In this document: positions 7,773-16,774 of the stretch, piece after piece | Numbering within the stretch: the first letter of the stretch is position 1 | How the letters are laid out: each line of letters opens with the position of its first letter | Assembly: GCF_005234135.1 (NCBI RefSeq) | Contig: NZ_CP039964.1 | Location: 2,456,001 to 2,520,000, forward strand | Reading direction: 5' to 3' | DNA: 64,000 nucleotides | Origin: Pseudorhodobacter turbinis | Lineage (GTDB): Bacteria > Pseudomonadota > Alphaproteobacteria > Rhodobacterales > Rhodobacteraceae | Made by a program: the position numbers and the translations under genes | Notes under the pieces: model-generated | The model's database searches: none | Told to the model about the DNA's origin: nothing | Seen by the model: only the letters and a program-made list of their open reading frames with translations

Positions 7773-8372
7773 ATGGAAATGCCCTTCGACACCACCTCAG
7801 AAATCCCGGATGAGGCGCTTATGGTGCTCTATGCCAATGGGGACCCGTTGGCTGCACGTGAGCTTACGGCGCGGCACTTGCCGCGCGTTCTGGGCTTTGC
7901 GACCCGCATGTTGTCAGGTGATCGTGCCGAGGCAGAGGATGTGGCCCAAGAGGCGATGCTGCGGCTTTGGCGTATTGCGCCGGAATGGCGGCAGGGCGAG
8001 GCGAAGGTTTCGACCTGGCTTTACCGGGTGGTCAGCAATCTGTGTACCGACCGCCTGCGCGGCCGCACCCGTCGCCGCGCCGTGGGGCTGGATGAGGCCC
8101 CCGATATTGCCGATGATGTGCAAAGCGTGGAAGCCTCGATGATTGATCGCGACCGGATGGATGCGCTGAACGAAGGGCTGGCAAGCCTGCCGGAACGTCA
8201 GCGCCAAGCGGTTGTTTTGCGCCACATCGAAGGGTTGTCGAACCCCGAGATTGCCGAAGTAATGGATATCGGTGTGGAAGCTGTTGAAAGTTTAACGGCC
8301 CGCGGCAAGCGTGCTTTGGCCACAGCGATGGCCGGACGCCGCGCCGAGCTGGGCTATGAGGAAGGGACCTAA
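7773..8372 (+). CDS. ECF-family RNA polymerase sigma factor
   Basis: 199 residues. Region 2 spans about 25-95 (LTARHLPRVLGFATRMLSGD, DVAQEAMLRLWRIAP, STWLYRVVSNLCTDRLRG), and region 4 about 130-185 (LPERQRQAVVLRHIEGLSNPEIAEVMDIGVEAVESLTARGKRAL) with its helix-turn-helix. It is followed at once by a one-helix membrane protein and a periplasmic metal-sensor gene, the layout of CnrH/CnrYX-type envelope or metal stress loci. The ATG at 7773 gives MEMPFD; the second Met is also possible. Confidence 0.9.
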   Translation: MEMPFDTTSEIPDEALMVLYANGDPLAARELTARHLPRVLGFATRMLSGDRAEAEDVAQEAMLRLWRIAPEWRQGEAKVSTWLYRVVSNLCTDRLRGRTRRRAVGLDEAPDIADDVQSVEASMIDRDRMDALNEGLASLPERQRQAVVLRHIEGLSNPEIAEVMDIGVEAVESLTARGKRALATAMAGRRAELGYEEGT

Positions 8373-8373
8373 G

Positions 8374-8721
8374 ATGCAAGACAGTGATCTGGACGATCTG
8401 TTTGCCACAGCGCGCCGTCATTCGGTTGGTGCATCACCCGATCTTATGGCGCGGGTGCTGGCGGATGCCGAGGCATTCCAACCCCGGAGCGCGGCGCTTA
8501 GGGCCGTGCCGAAGCCGCGCCGGTGGGCCGCGCTTTTGGCGGCGATTGGCGGGCTGCCTGCACTGGCGGGCCTGTCCACCGCGACGCTGGCCGGGCTTTG
8601 GATCGGCTTTGCTGATCCGACGGGGGTCAATGTTGTGACCGATATGATTTTGGCGAGTAGCGAAGTGACAGAAACCCTTGATGTCATGCCTGCCTATGAC
8701 GATTTCCTGATTGAAGGATAG
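8374..8721 (+). CDS. Small membrane protein, putative anti-sigma factor
   Basis: 115 residues with a cytoplasmic N-terminus (DLDDLFATARRHSV, SPDLMARVLADAEAF), one hydrophobic segment around residues 48-76 and a short periplasmic tail. No anti-sigma zinc motif is present. It starts one base after the ECF sigma gene and ends three bases before the metal-sensor gene, which is the position of an anti-sigma gene. Function is inferred from that position only. An in-frame ATG at 8311 lies inside the sigma gene and is rejected in favour of 8374. Confidence 0.65.
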   Translation: MQDSDLDDLFATARRHSVGASPDLMARVLADAEAFQPRSAALRAVPKPRRWAALLAAIGGLPALAGLSTATLAGLWIGFADPTGVNVVTDMILASSEVTETLDVMPAYDDFLIEG

Positions 8722-8724
8722 AAG

Positions 8725-9237
8725 ATGACCGACAACCATGCCCCCACCCCGCCCAAGCCACCGTTCCGGTGGGGGCGGCTTGTTTTGTTCACCTCTCTGG
8801 CGTTGAATCTGGCGGTTGCCGGTGTGATCGGGGGGGCCGCCTTGGGCGGGTTTGGCCATAAGCGCGCCGAATTTGTGGCGCGTGACATCGGCTTCGGGAT
8901 TTTTGGCGAGGCCCTGACCAAAGAAGACCGCACGGCCATTCGTCGCTCTTACGGGAAGGTGAAAAAGGATGTTTTGCGTGATCGCCAGCAAATGCGGGAT
9001 GATTTGCACGCGATGCTTGCTGCTCTGCGCGCCGACCCCTTTGAGCTGGAGGTGCTGAAGCAGGCGCTTGATGCCGGCGCCGCCCGGATTGCCGAGCGTC
9101 AGGCATTGGGGCAAACCCTTTTGCTTGAACGGATCAGCAACATGAGCGAGGCAGAGCGCACAGCACTTGCCGACCGTCTGGAAGAGGCGGTGAAGCGCAA
9201 ACCGAAACGGGACCGTCCGCGCCCTGAACCGAATTGA
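8725..9237 (+). CDS. Periplasmic heavy-metal sensor/resistance protein (CnrX/Metal_resist type)
   Basis: 170 residues: a short Pro-rich cytoplasmic start, one transmembrane anchor (about 14-37), and a periplasmic all-helical domain with paired segments (SYGKVKKDVLRDRQQMRDDL ... AERQALGQTLLLERISNMSE) like the CnrX/CpxP-Spy fold family. In the cobalt-nickel system CnrX senses metal in the periplasm and signals through a membrane partner to the sigma factor. It is the last gene of the sigma cluster and is convergent with pleD 13 bases away. The metal, if any, is not readable. Confidence 0.7.
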   Translation: MTDNHAPTPPKPPFRWGRLVLFTSLALNLAVAGVIGGAALGGFGHKRAEFVARDIGFGIFGEALTKEDRTAIRRSYGKVKKDVLRDRQQMRDDLHAMLAALRADPFELEVLKQALDAGAARIAERQALGQTLLLERISNMSEAERTALADRLEEAVKRKPKRDRPRPEPN

Positions 9238-9250
9238 TCCTGCCGCAACC

Positions 9251-10636
9251 TTACGCGGCTGCGTGGCTGATCGTGACCTGGTTGCGCCCGCCCGATTTCG
9301 CCATCAAGAGGGCCTGATCCGCGCGTTCGATCACGGCGGCGACAGGTTCTTCGGTCCATGTCTGGCCATTGTCGCAAATTGCCAACCCGATAGAGGCTGT
9401 TAAGTCAAGCGGCGCAAAGCCCGGAATATCAAAAGGCACCTCTTGCATGGCGCGGCACAGACGTTGGGCGATGGTGTTGGCATTTGCCAGATCGGTATTG
9501 GGCAGGGCGATCAGGAACTCCTCCCCGCCGATCCGCGCAAGCAGGTCGCCGCCGCGGATGTTCGCCGCCAGTCTGCGCGCAACTTCCGTCAGCACCGCAT
9601 CACCGGCAGGGTGGCCGAAGGTATCATTCACCTGCTTGAAACGGTCCAGATCGATGACCATCAGGGCAAAGGGCCGTTTCGAGCTGCGCGCCCGAGAGGC
9701 GATCTCGGCCAGTTGGCTGATGGCATAGCGGCGGTTGTGCAGCCCAGTCAGCGGGTCGATCACTGCCATACGCAGCCCGTCCCGAACCGAGGCGCGCAGC
9801 TTGTCCGCTGCGGTTTTGCGCTGCAAAAGCCGTGCAACGCGCTGCCCGAATTCACGCGGGTCCATCTCATTGCTGACGACATCATCGGCCCCAAGATCAA
9901 ATGCCATTGCGGCATCTGAATTGGCCGGACCATTTTTAACAATGCAAATCGCGGCATGGCGGGTTTGGGGGCGGCTGCGCAGTTCTGACATCAGGCGCAG
10001 GCCGCCCATCGGATCGGCCAGATCGGATTCGATAATGAACACATCCGGCACCGGGGTCAGCTGTACCTCGGATAAGGCGCCCTCGCGCGACATCATGGTC
10101 ATCTGGTCGGGCAGATGCGCCCCAAGGTCATGCCGCCAGCGCAGCGCGGTTTCGGGACGGTGGGACACAAGCGCGATAGAGCCGGGCAGGTGAAACCCTG
10201 ATGCAAGCTCTGCAAAGCCCAAGGCGCGGATCGGCGCGGCACCGCTTTCCAGTTCTGCCATCGCCTCGCGTCCGCGCAACAGGTTACGCAACCGCGCCAT
10301 CAACGTTTGATCGTCGACCGATTTGGCCAAGAAGTCATCGGCACCTGCATAAAGGGCAGCCAGACGCGCTTTCATATCGGCCTCGGCGGAAAAGACGACA
10401 ACGGGAATGCTGGCAAGTTCGGGATCCGCACGTAAATGGCGCAGAACCTCGGTTCCCGACATGTCCGGCAAAACCAGATCCAGCAAAATCAGATCCGGTT
10501 TTTCGCTTCGGGCAAGCGCAAGGCATGACGCCCCGTCAGAGGCGAGAATCGGCGCGTAGCACGCAGCGCCGAGCTTTACTTTGTAAACGATGCGATTTGT
10601 CGCCACATCGTCCACAATGAGAATTTTTCCAGCCAT
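9251..10636 (-). CDS. pleD: PleD-type diguanylate cyclase (REC-REC-GGDEF)
   Basis: 461 residues. The first receiver has the acidic pair D9-D10 and phosphoacceptor D53 in LILLDLVLPDMSG. The second receiver (about 150-275) reads VFIIESDLAD at the matching place, so the acceptor Asp is lost and it should act as a dimerisation adaptor. The GGDEF domain carries an active GGEEF (370-374) and, five residues before it, RGGD (361-364), the inhibitory c-di-GMP I-site. This is PleD, which makes c-di-GMP during cell-cycle or lifestyle switches. The ATG at 10636 (MAGKILIVDD) has a ribosome site; 10660 does not. Divergent from DUF3572. Confidence 0.9.
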   Translation of the reverse strand: MAGKILIVDDVATNRIVYKVKLGAACYAPILASDGASCLALARSEKPDLILLDLVLPDMSGTEVLRHLRADPELASIPVVVFSAEADMKARLAALYAGADDFLAKSVDDQTLMARLRNLLRGREAMAELESGAAPIRALGFAELASGFHLPGSIALVSHRPETALRWRHDLGAHLPDQMTMMSREGALSEVQLTPVPDVFIIESDLADPMGGLRLMSELRSRPQTRHAAICIVKNGPANSDAAMAFDLGADDVVSNEMDPREFGQRVARLLQRKTAADKLRASVRDGLRMAVIDPLTGLHNRRYAISQLAEIASRARSSKRPFALMVIDLDRFKQVNDTFGHPAGDAVLTEVARRLAANIRGGDLLARIGGEEFLIALPNTDLANANTIAQRLCRAMQEVPFDIPGFAPLDLTASIGLAICDNGQTWTEEPVAAVIERADQALLMAKSGGRNQVTISHAAA

Positions 10637-10779
10637 CTTTGTATTCCTAGATCCGCTCAAGTAAGGATATGGTTATCTTTGTGACCAAGTGGTTAAGAAA
10701 CTCTTTCCAATTTGGCGGCAATTGAAACAATCGGCGGACCGTTCTCGGGGTTACGTCACATATGAGAGGGAAACCGCCG

Positions 10780-11061
10780 ATGATGAAGCAGGAAACCGCC
10801 GAAATGATCGCTTTGAAGGCCTTGGGGTGGCTGGCGGCGGATGAAGATCTGTTCGGAACCTTTCTTGGCGCAACGGGGGCGTCGGTTGATGACCTTTCAA
10901 AAAGCGCGCAGCAGGCGGAGTTTCTCGGCTCGATACTTGATTTTCTGTTAATGGATGATGCGTGGGTGATGGGATTTTGTGAGGCAGAAAGCCTGGCCTA
11001 TGAGATGCCGATGCGTGCGCGGGCCGTCTTGCCGGGGGGCGCGGAAATCCATTGGACTTGA
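10780..11061 (+). CDS. DUF3572 family protein
   Basis: 93 residues, mostly helical, starting MMKQETAEMIALKALGWLAA and matching DUF3572, a short alphaproteobacterial family of unknown role that is commonly next to pleD. The ATG at 10780 has GAGAGGG nine bases upstream; the ATG at 10762 would lie inside that ribosome site. The gene is divergent from pleD across 143 bases. Confidence 0.75.
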   Translation: MMKQETAEMIALKALGWLAADEDLFGTFLGATGASVDDLSKSAQQAEFLGSILDFLLMDDAWVMGFCEAESLAYEMPMRARAVLPGGAEIHWT

Positions 11062-11133
11062 GGCTGTTGGCCCTGCGATTGCCTTTTCCGGCACCGCCGT
11101 CCATGGTGCCGTTTAAATGAAAGGGCGCGCGCG

Positions 11134-11832
11134 ATGATTGACGGGGTGGTGTTTGACAAGGACGGGACGCTGTTTGACTTCCGTAAAAGCTGGGGTGCAT
11201 GGACGGAACGGCTTTTGTTGCAGATCGCGGTTGATGATGCCCATGCCGATATGTTGGCGACGGCCATCGGCTATGACCGATTCGCCCGCGATTTCCAGCC
11301 CGACAGCCCGGTCATCGCGGCCACTGCCACAGATATCGCCACCGTGCTTTTGCCACTCCTTCCGGGGCAAAGCCTGACCGGATTGGAAGACCTGTTGAAC
11401 GCCCAAGCGCAGGATGCTGTGATGGCGCCCGCCGTGCCGTTGCGCGCGGTTCTGGAGGGCTTGCGGGATCGCGGGCTAAAGCTGGGGCTTGCGACCAATG
11501 ATACAGAGCGTCCGGCCCGTGCCCATCTTACGGCGCATGGGGTACTTGATCTGTTCGATTTTATCGCGGGCCACGATTCGGGCCATGGGGCCAAGCCGGG
11601 GCCGGGGATGTGCCTTGCCTTTGCCCGCCAGACCGGTGTTGATCCCGCCCGCGCGATTATGGTCGGCGATAGCGTGCATGATCTTGTGGCAGGGCGCGCG
11701 GCGGGGATGCGCTGCGTCGGGGTGTTGACCGGCATCGCCGACACGGCAGAGCTGGCGCCCTATGCCGATGTTGTTCTGCCCGACATCGCCTCTTTGGGCA
11801 TATGGATTGACAGCCAGAAAGCTGCGCAATAG
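11134..11832 (+). CDS. gph: HAD-superfamily phosphatase, phosphoglycolate phosphatase-like
   Basis: 232 residues. HAD motif I is VFDKDGTLFDF near the N-terminus (nucleophile and acid/base Asp), motif II is LATNDTERPA, and motif III/IV is GDSVHDLVAG. The cap domain between motifs I and II is helical as in class C1 phosphatases such as Gph, which removes 2-phosphoglycolate produced by DNA repair or oxygenase reactions. The exact substrate within HAD phosphatases cannot be told from motifs. A gaaaggg ribosome site precedes the ATG. Confidence 0.75.
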   Translation: MIDGVVFDKDGTLFDFRKSWGAWTERLLLQIAVDDAHADMLATAIGYDRFARDFQPDSPVIAATATDIATVLLPLLPGQSLTGLEDLLNAQAQDAVMAPAVPLRAVLEGLRDRGLKLGLATNDTERPARAHLTAHGVLDLFDFIAGHDSGHGAKPGPGMCLAFARQTGVDPARAIMVGDSVHDLVAGRAAGMRCVGVLTGIADTAELAPYADVVLPDIASLGIWIDSQKAAQ

Positions 11833-11916
11833 CGATCGGGCATCCACGCGCGATTCTCTCGGCGCACTCGCAACTTGGGGATGTATTGCTGTGTTACCCC
11901 TCTGAATGTCGATTTC

Positions 11917-11941
11917 GTGGATAAGTTTTGGACTTGTCCAC
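11917..11941. repeat. Ten-base inverted repeat with DnaA-box-like arms
   Basis: GTGGATAAGT (11917-11926), five-base loop, ACTTGTCCAC (11932-11941); in RNA all ten pairs form if one G-U is allowed. The arms resemble DnaA boxes (TTATCCACG and TTGTCCACA, each one base from consensus). The 273-base gap 11833-12105 that holds it is AT-rich relative to its neighbours and contains no gene. It could be a 3' hairpin for the gph transcript, though no U-run follows. Confidence 0.45.
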
Positions 11942-12105
11942 AGAAGATTTTCCAAAATTCTCTTTACAGGGTTTCGCTCCTCGCACACTATATCTAGTAA
12001 GTTGGTAACGGGTAAGACGCTTGTTCTTGCCAAACACTCAGCTTCTTGTGTGTTCGCCCTTACCATCGGGCATCATCGCAAGGACCGGAAATGCGAGGCG
12101 GGGCT

Positions 12106-12606
12106 ATGTCACTTTCTGAAGACTACTTCTCGGAGGAAATCCATCCGATCGACATCGTGGAAACGCTGGCCAATGACCATGCGTGGGAATTTGATCGCGT
12201 TACCGATAACCAGATCGCAATGTCGGTTGAGGGCCAATGGCGGACCTACTCGCTTACGCTGGCATGGTCGGACCATGATGAGACCCTGCGCCTGATCTGC
12301 ACGTTTGAGATGGAGCCGCCAGAGGGCCGTATTTCCGCCCTCTATGACGTGTTGAACCGCTGCAATGATATGGTCTGGAACGGCGCATTCACATGGTGGG
12401 GCGATCAAAAGTTGATGGTCTGGCGCTATGGCCTCTGCCTTGCGGGCGGGCAGGTTGCGGGCCCCGAACAGATCGACCGTCTTATTTCAGGCGCGGTGAT
12501 GGCGGCGGAACGGTTTTACCCAGCATTCCAAATGGTTACATGGGCTGACCACACGCCTGAGGCCGCGATGAAGGTCGCGATTGCCGAGGCCTACGGGCGG
12601 GCATAA
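12106..12606 (+). CDS. YbjN domain-containing protein
   Basis: 166 residues. The body matches the YbjN/type III chaperone-like alpha-beta fold family seen throughout alphaproteobacteria: a start IDIVETLANDHAWEFDRVTD, a central strand region SLTLAWSDHDETLRLICTFEM, and RISALYDVLNRCNDMVWNGAFTW. The molecular role is not settled. I chose ATG 12106 with GAGGCGGGG upstream; an in-frame ATG at 12046 adds an unconserved Cys/Arg-rich stretch. Confidence 0.8.
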   Translation: MSLSEDYFSEEIHPIDIVETLANDHAWEFDRVTDNQIAMSVEGQWRTYSLTLAWSDHDETLRLICTFEMEPPEGRISALYDVLNRCNDMVWNGAFTWWGDQKLMVWRYGLCLAGGQVAGPEQIDRLISGAVMAAERFYPAFQMVTWADHTPEAAMKVAIAEAYGRA

Positions 12607-12684
12607 ACCCGAGGGCGGGGCGTGAACGGGATCTCCTGCCACGCGCCGCAAAGCTGACTTCGATATAGCGTTCGTAGTGGGGCT

Positions 12685-13713
12685 TTACAGCCGCACCACC
12701 CTTTTGCCAAAGCTGCGCCCTTCCAACAGGCCATAAAGCCCCTCTGGCGCGTTTTCCAACCCGTCGATGACTTCTTCGGTATAGTGTATTTTGCCTTCCT
12801 CCAGCCAGCCGGTCATGTCGCGTGCAAACTCGGCGTAAAGGCTGCGGGGGAAGCTGTCGAAGATGATGAAGCCTTGTACCTTTACCTTCATCCGCAAGAT
12901 TGTACCCATGATGACAGGCCCCATATCCGGCCCATCAGGTAGGCCGGGGATGTTGTACCACGAAACAACACCGCAAATCGGCATCCGTGCAAAAGCGTTC
13001 AGCAAGGGCAAGACCGCGTAAAGCACCTTGCCGCCGACATTCTCGAAATAGACGTCGATGCCATCGGGGCAGGCCGCACCCAGTTGTTCAGCGAAATCGG
13101 CGGATTTATGGTCGATACAGGCGTCAAACCCCAAGGTTTCCACCACATGCGAGCATTTCTCGGCGCCCCCCGCGATCCCGACAACGCGGCAGCCTTTCAG
13201 CTTGGCGATCTGGCCCACGGTGGCCCCGACCGGCCCTGAGGCGGCTGCGACAACGACTGTTTCACCGGCTTTCGGCTCTCCGATCTTCAGCAGGCCCGCA
13301 TAGGCGGTATAGCCGGGCATTCCCATGATCCCCAAGGACCACGACGGGTTCGCCGGTTTCGGGCCAAGGTTCAGCACCTCAACCCCGTCCGAGACCGCGT
13401 AATCCTGCCAGCCGCTGCCCGCCAGAACGTAATCGCCGGGGGCAAAGCCATCGAGGTTGGAGACCATCACCTCGGCCACCACTTGCCCTGTCATCACCCC
13501 GCCAATCGGCACCGGCGTGGCATAGGATTTTGTGTCATTCATCCGGCCGCGCATATAGGGGTCCAGCGACAGATAAACCGAGCGCAACAGCATCTCGCCG
13601 GGGCCGGGGGATGGAATCGCTGCGTCCTCTAGGCGAAGAGTGTTGGCGTCAGGTGCCGCTTTCGGGCGTTCTGCCAGAACGATGCGGCGGTTGGTTTGGG
13701 CGTTTTGCGTCAT
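12685..13713 (-). CDS. NADP-dependent oxidoreductase (zinc-free MDR family, CurA-like)
   Basis: 342 residues of the medium-chain dehydrogenase/reductase superfamily. The N-terminal catalytic fold begins NRRIVLAERPKAAPDA and includes YLSLDPYMRGRM, the signature of the YncB/CurA/leukotriene B4 dehydrogenase group; the NADP-binding motif is AASGPVGATVGQIAKL. The zinc ligands of alcohol dehydrogenases are absent. Members reduce the double bond of alpha,beta-unsaturated carbonyls. It is divergent from rpsD across about 290 bases. Confidence 0.85.
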   Translation of the reverse strand: MTQNAQTNRRIVLAERPKAAPDANTLRLEDAAIPSPGPGEMLLRSVYLSLDPYMRGRMNDTKSYATPVPIGGVMTGQVVAEVMVSNLDGFAPGDYVLAGSGWQDYAVSDGVEVLNLGPKPANPSWSLGIMGMPGYTAYAGLLKIGEPKAGETVVVAAASGPVGATVGQIAKLKGCRVVGIAGGAEKCSHVVETLGFDACIDHKSADFAEQLGAACPDGIDVYFENVGGKVLYAVLPLLNAFARMPICGVVSWYNIPGLPDGPDMGPVIMGTILRMKVKVQGFIIFDSFPRSLYAEFARDMTGWLEEGKIHYTEEVIDGLENAPEGLYGLLEGRSFGKRVVRL

Positions 13714-13825
13714 GATCGGTTTTCCTCTGTATTTTCAAAAGACCTAACACCCAAGGCGCGCGATTGCACCGAAGATCGCGGAATTGTGTTTCCTGCCCGC
13801 TTTTGGCGCAAGATGGCCTAAGCGG

Positions 13826-13853
13826 TTGACACTGCCCCCTGCCCATATATAAG
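13826..13853 (+). promoter_or_regulatory. Sigma70-type promoter for rpsD
   Basis: TTGACA (13826-13831), 16-base spacer, TATAAG (13848-13853). A start near 13860 would give an rpsD leader of about 140 bases, long enough for an S4 autoregulatory structure, although I could not identify one. Confidence 0.6.
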
Positions 13854-14002
13854 CCCGCAAGTCCTCGGATATTTCCGGGGGCTTTTCATTGGTGTTGGTG
13901 GACCCGGCAACGGGAAACCTGTCACCCAAAGTTTAGGCCTTTGCAGGCCTGCGCGGCGGGGAAGGACAACGCCCTTCATGTCTTGAACGAAGGAGATCAG
14001 AG

Positions 14003-14623
14003 ATGACCAAACGGACCTCTGCCAAGTATAAAATTGACCGCCGTATGGGCGAAAACATCTGGGGCCGTCCAAAATCCCCAGTAAATCGCCGCGAATACGG
14101 CCCCGGCCAGCACGGTCAGCGCCGCAAGAACAAACTCTCGGACTTTGGTACCCAGCTGCGCGCAAAGCAAAAGCTGAAGGGTTACTACGGCGATTTGACC
14201 GAAAAGCAATTCCGCAAGATCTTTGGCGAAGCCGAGCGTGTTAAAGGCGATACAGGTGAAAACCTGGTAGGCCTGCTGGAACGTCGTCTGGATGCGATTG
14301 TGTACCGCGCGAAATTCGTGCCGACTGTGTTTGCGGCCCGTCAGTTCGTAAACCACGGCCACGTCACCGTGAACGGCCAGCGCGTGAACATCGCGTCTTA
14401 CCGTTGTAAAGAAGGCGATGTGATTGCTGTACGTGACCGCTCCAAGCAGTTGGCTGTGTTGCTCGAAGCCGTTGTTCTGGCTGAGCGTGACGTGCCTGAC
14501 TACATTGAGGCCGATCACTCCAAGATGACAGCGACTTTCATTCGCACCCCGACTTTGGGCGATGTACCATATCCGGTACAGATGGAACCAAACCTCGTGG
14601 TCGAATATTACGCCAAAAACTAA
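14003..14623 (+). CDS. rpsD: 30S ribosomal protein S4
   Basis: 206 residues, standard length. The start [20 protein letters not shown] and [19 protein letters not shown] are classic S4. The S4 RNA-binding domain covers about residues 93-155 ([20 protein letters not shown] ... VTVNGQRVN). The N-terminus lacks the zinc cysteines, so it is the C-minus form. S4 binds 16S rRNA early in small-subunit assembly. It stands alone, as in many alphaproteobacteria, with its own promoter and terminator and an AAGGAG ribosome site. Confidence 0.98.
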   Translation: MTKRTSAKYKIDRRMGENIWGRPKSPVNRREYGPGQHGQRRKNKLSDFGTQLRAKQKLKGYYGDLTEKQFRKIFGEAERVKGDTGENLVGLLERRLDAIVYRAKFVPTVFAARQFVNHGHVTVNGQRVNIASYRCKEGDVIAVRDRSKQLAVLLEAVVLAERDVPDYIEADHSKMTATFIRTPTLGDVPYPVQMEPNLVVEYYAKN

Positions 14624-14651
14624 TCCTAGCCCTTATTTATGGGCTATCTGG

Positions 14652-14680
14652 AAACGCCGCCCCGTTTTGGGCGGCGTTTT
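14652..14680 (+). terminator. Intrinsic terminator after rpsD
   Basis: AAACGCCGCCC (14652-14662), loop CGTTTT, GGGCGGCGTTT (14669-14679) and a short T-run. Eleven-base perfect stem. Confidence 0.85.
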
Positions 14681-14750
14681 CGTGTTTGTGGGTACTGGTC
14701 ACGCTGCCTGCAAGGGGGTAACTAAGCCCTAATCTTGGGGGAACACGGTC

Positions 14751-15836
14751 ATGACGACGCAAATTCAGCCGCAGCCCGGCATTATGGATATCGCCTTGTA
14801 TGAGGGCGGTGCCGCCACGGTTGCGGGCAAGTCCAACACCATCAAGCTATCCTCGAACGAAAATCCGGCGGGCCCGTCCGATAAGGCCAAAGAGGCCTTT
14901 GCCCGTTCGGTCCATCAGCTGCACCGCTATCCCAGCACCGACCATGCCGCCTTGCGGTTGGCGATCGGGCAAACCCACGGGCTTGACCCTGACCGTGTGA
15001 TTTGCGGCGTGGGCAGCGATGAGATCATCCACTTCCTGTGTCAGGCTTATGCCGGGCCGGGGGATGAGGTGTTGTTCACCGAACATGGCTTCTTGATGTA
15101 CCGGATTTCGGCCATGGCCGCCGGCGCCACCCCCGTTGAGGTGTGTGAGCGTGAGCGCACAACCGATGTCGCCGCACTTTTGGCCGCCTGTAATGAGCGC
15201 ACGAAGCTGGTCTTCATCGCCAATCCGAACAACCCCACCGGCACCATGATCTCAGAGGCTGAGATCGCGCAGCTTGCCGATGGTTTGCCGCCACAGGCGA
15301 TCTTGGTGCTTGATGGGGCTTATGCCGAATATGTCGATGGCTATGACGGCGGGCTTTCCTTGGTCGAGGCCCGTGAAAATGTGGTGATGACGCGTACCTT
15401 TTCCAAGATCTACGGCCTTGGCGGGCTGCGCATCGGCTGGGGCTATGGGCCCAAGGCGATTATCGACGTGCTCAACCGTATTCGCGGGCCGTTCAACCTG
15501 TCCAATACGCAGCTTGAAACCGCCGAGGCTGCCGTGGGCGACCAAGACTATGTCGCCCGTTGCCGTGCTGAGAATGCCCGCCTGCGCATTTGGCTGGCCG
15601 AGGCATTGGCCACCCTTGGCATCCCCTCTGATACCTCGCTGGCCAATTTCATCCTTGCCCGTTTCGCCAGCGCGGAAGAGGCCGAGGCCTGCGATATGCA
15701 TCTGCGTAGTGAGGGGCTGATCGTGCGGCGGGTGGCAAGCTATAAGTTGCCGCATTGCCTGCGCATCACCGTGGGTGATGAAAGCGCGTGTCGGCGTGTT
15801 GTCCATGCCGTTGCGCAGTTCAAGGGCAGGGATTGA
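14751..15836 (+). CDS. hisC: Histidinol-phosphate aminotransferase
   Basis: 361 residues of the class I/II PLP aminotransferase fold. The PLP lysine is K219 in [15 protein letters not shown]; other family signatures are [10 protein letters not shown] near the start and [11 protein letters not shown]. HisC converts imidazole-acetol phosphate and glutamate to histidinol phosphate. In this clade the enzyme may also transaminate prephenate or phenylpyruvate, which fits the next gene (arogenate/prephenate dehydrogenase). Its stop overlaps that gene's start by one base (TGATG). Confidence 0.9.
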   Translation: MTTQIQPQPGIMDIALYEGGAATVAGKSNTIKLSSNENPAGPSDKAKEAFARSVHQLHRYPSTDHAALRLAIGQTHGLDPDRVICGVGSDEIIHFLCQAYAGPGDEVLFTEHGFLMYRISAMAAGATPVEVCERERTTDVAALLAACNERTKLVFIANPNNPTGTMISEAEIAQLADGLPPQAILVLDGAYAEYVDGYDGGLSLVEARENVVMTRTFSKIYGLGGLRIGWGYGPKAIIDVLNRIRGPFNLSNTQLETAEAAVGDQDYVARCRAENARLRIWLAEALATLGIPSDTSLANFILARFASAEEAEACDMHLRSEGLIVRRVASYKLPHCLRITVGDESACRRVVHAVAQFKGRD

Positions 15837-16774
15837 TGGCCGTCATATATGAAAAGGTCGCGCTGATAGGCTTGGGGCTGATTGCCTCGTCGATGGCCCA
15901 TGCCATGCGGCAACGAGGGCTGGTGGGCAGCATCACCGGCCATGCCAAGTCTGCCGAAAGCCGTGCAGCGGCGATGGAATTGGGCCTGTGCGATGCGGTG
16001 TTTGAAACCGCCGCCGAGGCGGTAGAGGGCGCGGATCTGGTCGTTCTTGCTGTGCCGGTCGGGGTGATGGGGCATATCGCCGCCGAGATCGGCCCGCATC
16101 TGAAGGCAGGGGCGACGGTCACGGATGTCGGCTCGGTCAAGCAAGCGGTGATTGATGCTGTGGCACCGCATCTGCCTGATAGTGTGCATTTTGTACCGGG
16201 CCACCCGATTGCGGGAACGGAACATTCCGGCCCGCGTTCCGGTTTTGCGACGCTGTTTGAAAACCGCTGGTGGTTGCTGACCCCGCCAGACGGAACGGAC
16301 CCTGACGCCGTGGCACGCTTGCGCGCGCTTTGCGAAGGGATGGGCGCCAATGTCGATGAGATGGAGCCCGCGCACCATGACCTTGTGTTGGCGGTGACCA
16401 GCCATACGCCGCATCTTATCGCCTATACGATGGTCGGCGTGGCCGATGATCTGGGGCGCGTGACGGATAGTGAGGTTATCAAATACTCTGCCGCCGGTTT
16501 TCGGGATTTTACTCGTATCGCCGCATCGGACCCGACAATGTGGCGCGACGTGTTTTTGACCAATAAGGATGCCACGCTGGAAATTTTGGGCCGTTTCACC
16601 GAGGAACTTTTTGCCCTCCAGCGCGCCATTCGTACCGGTGACGGGGCGCATTTGCATGACTATTTCACCCGCACCCGTGCCATCCGGCGCAGCATCGTTC
16701 AGGCAGGGCAAGATACCGATGCGCCGGATTTTGGCCGTGGTGGAACCTCGAAATCCGATGGGACGCGCGGATGA
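15836..16774 (+). CDS. tyrC: Prephenate/arogenate dehydrogenase
   Basis: 312 residues. The N-terminal Rossmann motif is VALIGLGLIASSMAHAM; the TyrA catalytic segment HPIAGTEHSGP follows at about 125, and the all-helical C-terminal dimerisation domain includes AVTSHTPHLIAY. It oxidatively decarboxylates prephenate or arogenate for tyrosine synthesis. The start overlaps hisC by one base, so the pair is translationally coupled; longer forms starting inside hisC are rejected. There is no fused chorismate mutase or ACT domain. Confidence 0.9.
   Translation: MAVIYEKVALIGLGLIASSMAHAMRQRGLVGSITGHAKSAESRAAAMELGLCDAVFETAAEAVEGADLVVLAVPVGVMGHIAAEIGPHLKAGATVTDVGSVKQAVIDAVAPHLPDSVHFVPGHPIAGTEHSGPRSGFATLFENRWWLLTPPDGTDPDAVARLRALCEGMGANVDEMEPAHHDLVLAVTSHTPHLIAYTMVGVADDLGRVTDSEVIKYSAAGFRDFTRIAASDPTMWRDVFLTNKDATLEILGRFTEELFALQRAIRTGDGAHLHDYFTRTRAIRRSIVQAGQDTDAPDFGRGGTSKSDGTRG

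Noticed and set aside
11917..11941. Replication origin
   Set aside because: Only two imperfect DnaA-like boxes and no usual origin neighbours (dnaA, hemE, parAB); kept only as a repeat.
13851..13886. Terminator-like hairpin AAGCCC...GGGCTT in the rpsD leader
   Set aside because: Its 5' arm overlaps the -10 element of the rpsD promoter, so it would not be complete in the rpsD transcript.
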